A stretch of DNA of 16,352 nt from Oribacterium parvum (GTDB lineage Bacteria > Bacillota > Clostridia > Lachnospirales > Lachnospiraceae): assembly GCA_938022235.1 (NCBI GenBank), contig CALIEL010000413.1, positions 1 through 16,352 of the forward strand, written 5' to 3'. A program made the position numbers and the translations under genes. Numbering within the stretch: position 1 is the first letter of the stretch; the number at the start of each line of letters is the position of its first letter. This document shows, in pieces, positions 14,234-16,352 of the stretch. Below the pieces are notes generated by a model, which was not told the DNA's origin, did not search any database, and was given only the letters and a program-made list of their open reading frames with translations.

Positions 14234-15580
14234 TTAGCCAGCATAGTACTGTGCAATTACTTTTTCCATAGTATCAACAAACTTCGCTGTGTCTAAATTG
14301 CCGGAAGCGAAATCCTGATATACAACACCTAATGCATTCTGTGCAAGACCGTCTTTGTTGTTTAACCAATGCCATGCAGAGGTCTTTCCTGCCTTGGTGT
14401 AATCGGTAATGGTCTGTGCAAACGGATCGTTAGCTACATAGCTGATAGACTTGAACGGACTTACAAATCCTGCCTTTTCAACAAGAATCTTCTGAGCCGT
14501 ATCCTCGGAAATCCACTGTAAGAACTTCTTGGACTCTTCAGCATTATCATTGTCAAAAACAGACCACCAAGAAGGAGAGTTAGTCTGAATAGTATCAATA
14601 CCTTCCTCAAATGCATAAGGAATCATACCAACCTTGAAGTTGCCGGCAGCATCATACTGCTCCTTATCATCATTAGTCATGGTTGCACCGATCCAAGATC
14701 CCTGTGTAACGAAAGCATACTTTCCTGCAGAGAAGTTCTGAATCTGCTGGTCGTAGGTTCCGGAAACCAAAAGAGCAGGATCTGCATACTTGTTGAAAAG
14801 AGCAATCATATCAGCATACTTGCTGAAACGCTCATTATCAAGCTTTCCTTCGTTTAATAAGTCAATGTATTTGGTATCATCTCTCTTCAGGCCTGCATCC
14901 TCATATACACCAAAGAGGTGGTTACCGGTAGACCAGTAAAGATTGGTAGCCTCTGCAACATAACCGATTACAGCAGTAAGGCCTAACTCGTCCTTCTTGC
15001 TGTCCAGAGTCTCAAAAGCCTTCTTCATGGATTCAGGACCTGTGATAGACTTTGGATCAATTCCGGCCTTCTCCAAAACATCCGCATTGTAAGCAAGACC
15101 GATAGCCTCTGTGGTATAAGGGAAGCCTAAAACCTTACCGTTCTCATCCTTGTAAGCAGATTCTGTATCGGAAACCCACTTCTCATTGGACAAGTCTACA
15201 AGATGACCTTCCCAGTTCTTAAAATCGTTAGCACCGCCATTAACAAAGATATCCGGCATATTGTCAGCCTGGAAATATCCCTTGAGGGTTCCCTGAATAT
15301 CAATTCCGCCACCCATGGACTCAATGTTAACCTTAACACCGGTTTCCTTCTCGTACTCTGCAGCCAGTTCCTTCATCTGTGCATCGACTTCGATCTTACC
15401 GTTTACTAAACGAAGCTCTTTGCCTGTGCTTGCAGCCTTCTCTCCGCCAGCCTCGGATCCGGCCTCCTTTGCCGCATCAGATCCTGCAGCCTTTGTGTCT
15501 TTGCTTGCATTGGATCCGCCGCAAGCTGTCAATGCTGCAGCTAAAATTGCAGTCATGAGTGCTAAGTTTCTTTTTTTCAT
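14234..15580 (-). CDS. Sugar ABC transporter substrate-binding lipoprotein (CUT1, MalE/MsmE-like)
   Basis: The 448-aa precursor has a basic start (MKKR), a hydrophobic signal and the lipobox LTAC (17-20). Cys20 would be lipidated and anchored to the outer face of the membrane. A Gly/Ser/Ala/Lys-rich linker (about 21-55) leads into the family-1 extracellular solute-binding fold: ELRLVNGKIEVDAQMKELAA near the start, then AAEYEKETGVKVNI, DIFVNGG and GSWIGA, and a C-terminal half rich in Trp and Tyr (for example WWSVF, AWHWLN), as expected for sugar stacking. AGGAGG lies seven bases before the ATG. It is the first gene of the unit, behind an extended -10 promoter, and a hairpin separates it from the permeases. 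It captures the oligosaccharide and delivers it to the two permeases. The substrate is inferred from the two downstream alpha-glucosidases; isomalto- or malto-oligosaccharides are most likely. Confidence 0.94.
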   Translation of the reverse strand: MKKRNLALMTAILAAALTACGGSNASKDTKAAGSDAAKEAGSEAGGEKAASTGKELRLVNGKIEVDAQMKELAAEYEKETGVKVNIESMGGGIDIQGTLKGYFQADNMPDIFVNGGANDFKNWEGHLVDLSNEKWVSDTESAYKDENGKVLGFPYTTEAIGLAYNADVLEKAGIDPKSITGPESMKKAFETLDSKKDELGLTAVIGYVAEATNLYWSTGNHLFGVYEDAGLKRDDTKYIDLLNEGKLDNERFSKYADMIALFNKYADPALLVSGTYDQQIQNFSAGKYAFVTQGSWIGATMTNDDKEQYDAAGNFKVGMIPYAFEEGIDTIQTNSPSWWSVFDNDNAEESKKFLQWISEDTAQKILVEKAGFVSPFKSISYVANDPFAQTITDYTKAGKTSAWHWLNNKDGLAQNALGVVYQDFASGNLDTAKFVDTMEKVIAQYYAG

Positions 15581-15603
15581 GAACTTTTCCTCCTAAAAAT
15601 TGC

Positions 15604-15631
15604 CCCTAAAAATAGGGAGACTATGCTCTCC
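15604..15631 (-). promoter_or_regulatory. Two overlapping small hairpins in the binding-protein leader
   Basis: CCCTA (15604-15608) pairs with TAGGG (15613-15617), and GGAGA (15616-15620) pairs with TCTCC (15627-15631). The two share two bases, so they partly exclude each other. They lie in the ~95-nt leader, upstream of the AGGAGG site. A role is not shown. Confidence 0.3.
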
Positions 15632-15661
15632 GGGAATATACAAGCTCTGTATGAAATTGAT

Positions 15662-15683
15662 ATACCCTATTCGCTTTCTCAAT
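15662..15683 (-). promoter_or_regulatory. Candidate operator at the binding-protein transcription start
   Basis: Directly after the -10, the minus strand reads TTGAGAAAGC then GAATAGGGTAT. TTGAGAA recurs twice in the permease-lacI gap (12168-12174 and 12249-12255 on the plus strand, each as TTGAGAAC), and GCGAATAGNGTAT recurs upstream of a glucosidase gene. A position at the start site suits a LacI-type repressor. Neither sequence is a good dyad here, so this stays tentative. Confidence 0.3.
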
Positions 15684-15710
15684 CATAGCAGTTTTAAAGT
15701 ATAAATACAA
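15682..15710 (-). promoter_or_regulatory. Extended -10 promoter of the alpha-glucoside operon
   Basis: TTGTAT (15710-15705), a 17-nt spacer ending in TGC, and TATGAT (15687-15682) form a sigma-A promoter with an extended -10 (TGnTATGAT) on the minus strand. Upstream DNA is rich in A/T tracts, which could act as an UP element. The leader to the binding-protein ATG is about 95 nt. Confidence 0.65.
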
Positions 15711-16013
15711 GAACAATTTTTAAAAAATGCACAGAAAAAAAGCTTGAAAAATAGAAAATATTCATAGTATTTCATAACACTATAATAAGAAATAAAAATA
15801 ATAAGCAAAAATACATTTTATAAGAAAAGGGAAATGAAGGAAATGAGCATAAAATCGAATAAAGAATCCATATAAGTACATAGTAAAATGAAAGTAAAAG
15901 CACAATGAAAGTAATGCTATAATAAAATTACAAAATACAATAAAATCACAAAATACAACAAGAATCACAAAGTAAATAAAGCAATCTTAAGCATTATTTT
16001 AAAATATGAATAC
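15711..16013. other. Gene-free A-rich intergenic region
   Basis: This ~300-nt stretch between the rRNA-operon terminator and the sugar-operon promoter holds no convincing gene; the only long frame (62 aa, minus strand) is an AT-rich, Phe/Tyr/Cys-rich string without a ribosome binding site. The plus strand is strongly biased to A over T. Its right part carries the degenerate repeats listed separately. Confidence 0.6.
15887..15992. repeat. Degenerate 17-18 bp A-rich tandem repeat
   Basis: Units begin at 15887, 15904, 15921, 15939, 15957 and 15975 with AATGAAAG, AATGAAAG, AATAAAAT, AATAAAAT, AACAAGAA and AATAAAGC. Units three and four are 17/18 identical. The first two share 11 bases (AATGAAAGTAA). 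Spacing is 17, 17, 18, 18 and 18 bp. Confidence 0.5.
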
Positions 16014-16041
16014 AAAAAAACCACTTCATAAGAAGTGGTTT
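16014..16041 (-). terminator. Intrinsic terminator of the rRNA-tRNA operon
   Basis: AAACCACTTC (16018-16027) pairs perfectly with GAAGTGGTTT (16032-16041) around a 4-nt loop, and the A tract 16014-16020 gives a U run on the minus transcript. It lies 10 nt after the tRNA-Asp 3' end, so it ends the rRNA operon. Confidence 0.93.
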
Positions 16042-16051
16042 CTTCCTATCA

Positions 16052-16125
16052 CGACCCGGAACGGATTCGAACCGTCGACCTCCGCCGTGACAGGGCGGCG
16101 CTCTAACCAACTGAGCCACCGGGCC
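16052..16125 (-). tRNA. tRNA-Asp (GTC)
   Basis: The 74-nt minus-strand sequence folds as a full cloverleaf. The acceptor stem GGCCCGG pairs with CCGGGTC (one G-U). The anticodon stem CCGCC/GGCGG encloses loop CTGTCAC, giving anticodon GTC (Asp). The T arm has loop TTCGAAT. The discriminator base is G, as expected for Asp, and CCA is not encoded. It follows 23S rRNA by about 72 nt and is part of the rRNA transcript. Confidence 0.97.
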
Positions 16126-16198
16126 ATATTCTCGCACCTTCAAAACTACATATCAAAGATTATTCTTCCTAGACTTTAGACAAAAACCAGACGCATTG

Positions 16199-16352
16199 GA
16201 TAAGCCCTCGACCTATTAGTAACTGTCAGCTGAATGTATTGCTACACTTACACCTCAGTCCTATCTACCTCGTTCTCTTCAAGGGGTCTTACTCTTGCGA
16301 TGGGATATCTCATCTTGAGGTTGGCTTCACGCTTAGATGCCTTCAGCGTTTA
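16199..16352 (-). rRNA. 23S ribosomal RNA, 3' end (partial)
   Basis: On the minus strand the sequence matches the highly conserved end of bacterial 23S rRNA, with landmarks such as GAAGGCATCTAAGCGTGAAG, CCCCTTGAAGA, AGGTAGATAGG, TGAGGTGTAAG and the closing TACTAATAGGTCGAGGGCTT. About 154 nt are inside the window and the rest lies beyond the right edge. The mature 3' end near 16199 is approximate. The ~72-nt spacer to tRNA-Asp (16126-16198) contains no 5S gene. Confidence 0.96.

Noticed and set aside
15662..15690. CcpA catabolite-repression (cre) site near the operon promoter
   Set aside because: TGAGAAAGCG needs a one-base shift from the cre consensus and lacks the second half-site; too weak to call.
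15780..15968. 62-aa minus-strand frame in the A-rich gap
   Set aside because: AT-rich Phe/Tyr/Cys string without a ribosome binding site, overlapping the degenerate repeats.
15887..15992. CRISPR-like array
   Set aside because: Units are 17-18 bp, degenerate and directly adjacent, with no unique spacers and no cas genes nearby.
16126..16198. Possible 5S rRNA in the 23S-tRNA spacer
   Set aside because: Only about 72 nt are available, too short for 5S (~117 nt), and the sequence looks like a normal 23S 3' processing spacer.

Overview
The window looks like the chromosome of a low-to-moderate GC, Gram-positive Firmicute, most likely a clostridial Lachnospiraceae-type anaerobe (an Oribacterium-like genus is a guess). 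The reasons are strong AGGAGG-type ribosome binding sites, a lipoprotein-type sugar-binding protein, a CUT1 sugar ABC operon without its own ATPase, two GH13_31 alpha-glucosidases, and the sequence of the 23S rRNA end. Every gene I can support lies on the minus strand, so transcription runs from high to low coordinates.

Region 1 (16352 to 16014) is the tail of an rRNA operon: the last ~154 nt of 23S rRNA, a tRNA-Asp(GTC), then an intrinsic terminator. No 5S gene lies between 23S and the tRNA. Region 2 (16013 to ~15711) has no gene. It is extremely A-rich on the plus strand and carries a degenerate 17-18 bp tandem periodicity.

Region 3 (15710 to 7297) is an alpha-glucoside uptake and breakdown unit. 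An extended -10 promoter precedes a lipoprotein solute-binding protein, two membrane permeases (overlapping by 1 nt), a LacI-family regulator and two intracellular GH13 alpha-glucosidases. A strong intrinsic terminator ends the unit. A terminator-like hairpin lies between the binding protein and the first permease, and an elaborate nested hairpin precedes lacI. The logic is import of an alpha-glucoside (isomalto- or malto-oligosaccharide), hydrolysis to glucose in the cytoplasm, and local repression. The ATPase must be supplied from elsewhere.

Region 4 (7287 to 5711) is a stand-alone htrA/degP-like membrane-anchored serine protease gene with its own promoter candidate, a structured leader with a perfect Shine-Dalgarno, and a terminator downstream.

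Region 5 (5709 to 1) is a surface-glycopolymer cluster: a membrane-anchored, probably extracellular HSL-type esterase, a polyprenyl-phosphate sugar-1-phosphate transferase, an LCP-family (LytR-CpsA-Psr) glycopolymer transferase with a long Lys/Ser/Glu tail, and an O-antigen-ligase/polymerase-like polytopic membrane protein cut by the window edge. Together they suggest start, polymerisation or ligation, and cell-wall attachment of a polysaccharide, with possible ester trimming.

I see no insertion sequence, phage, CRISPR array or defence system. The most unusual features are non-coding: the lacI leader, possible shared operators, the A-rich repeat zone and the missing 5S gene.
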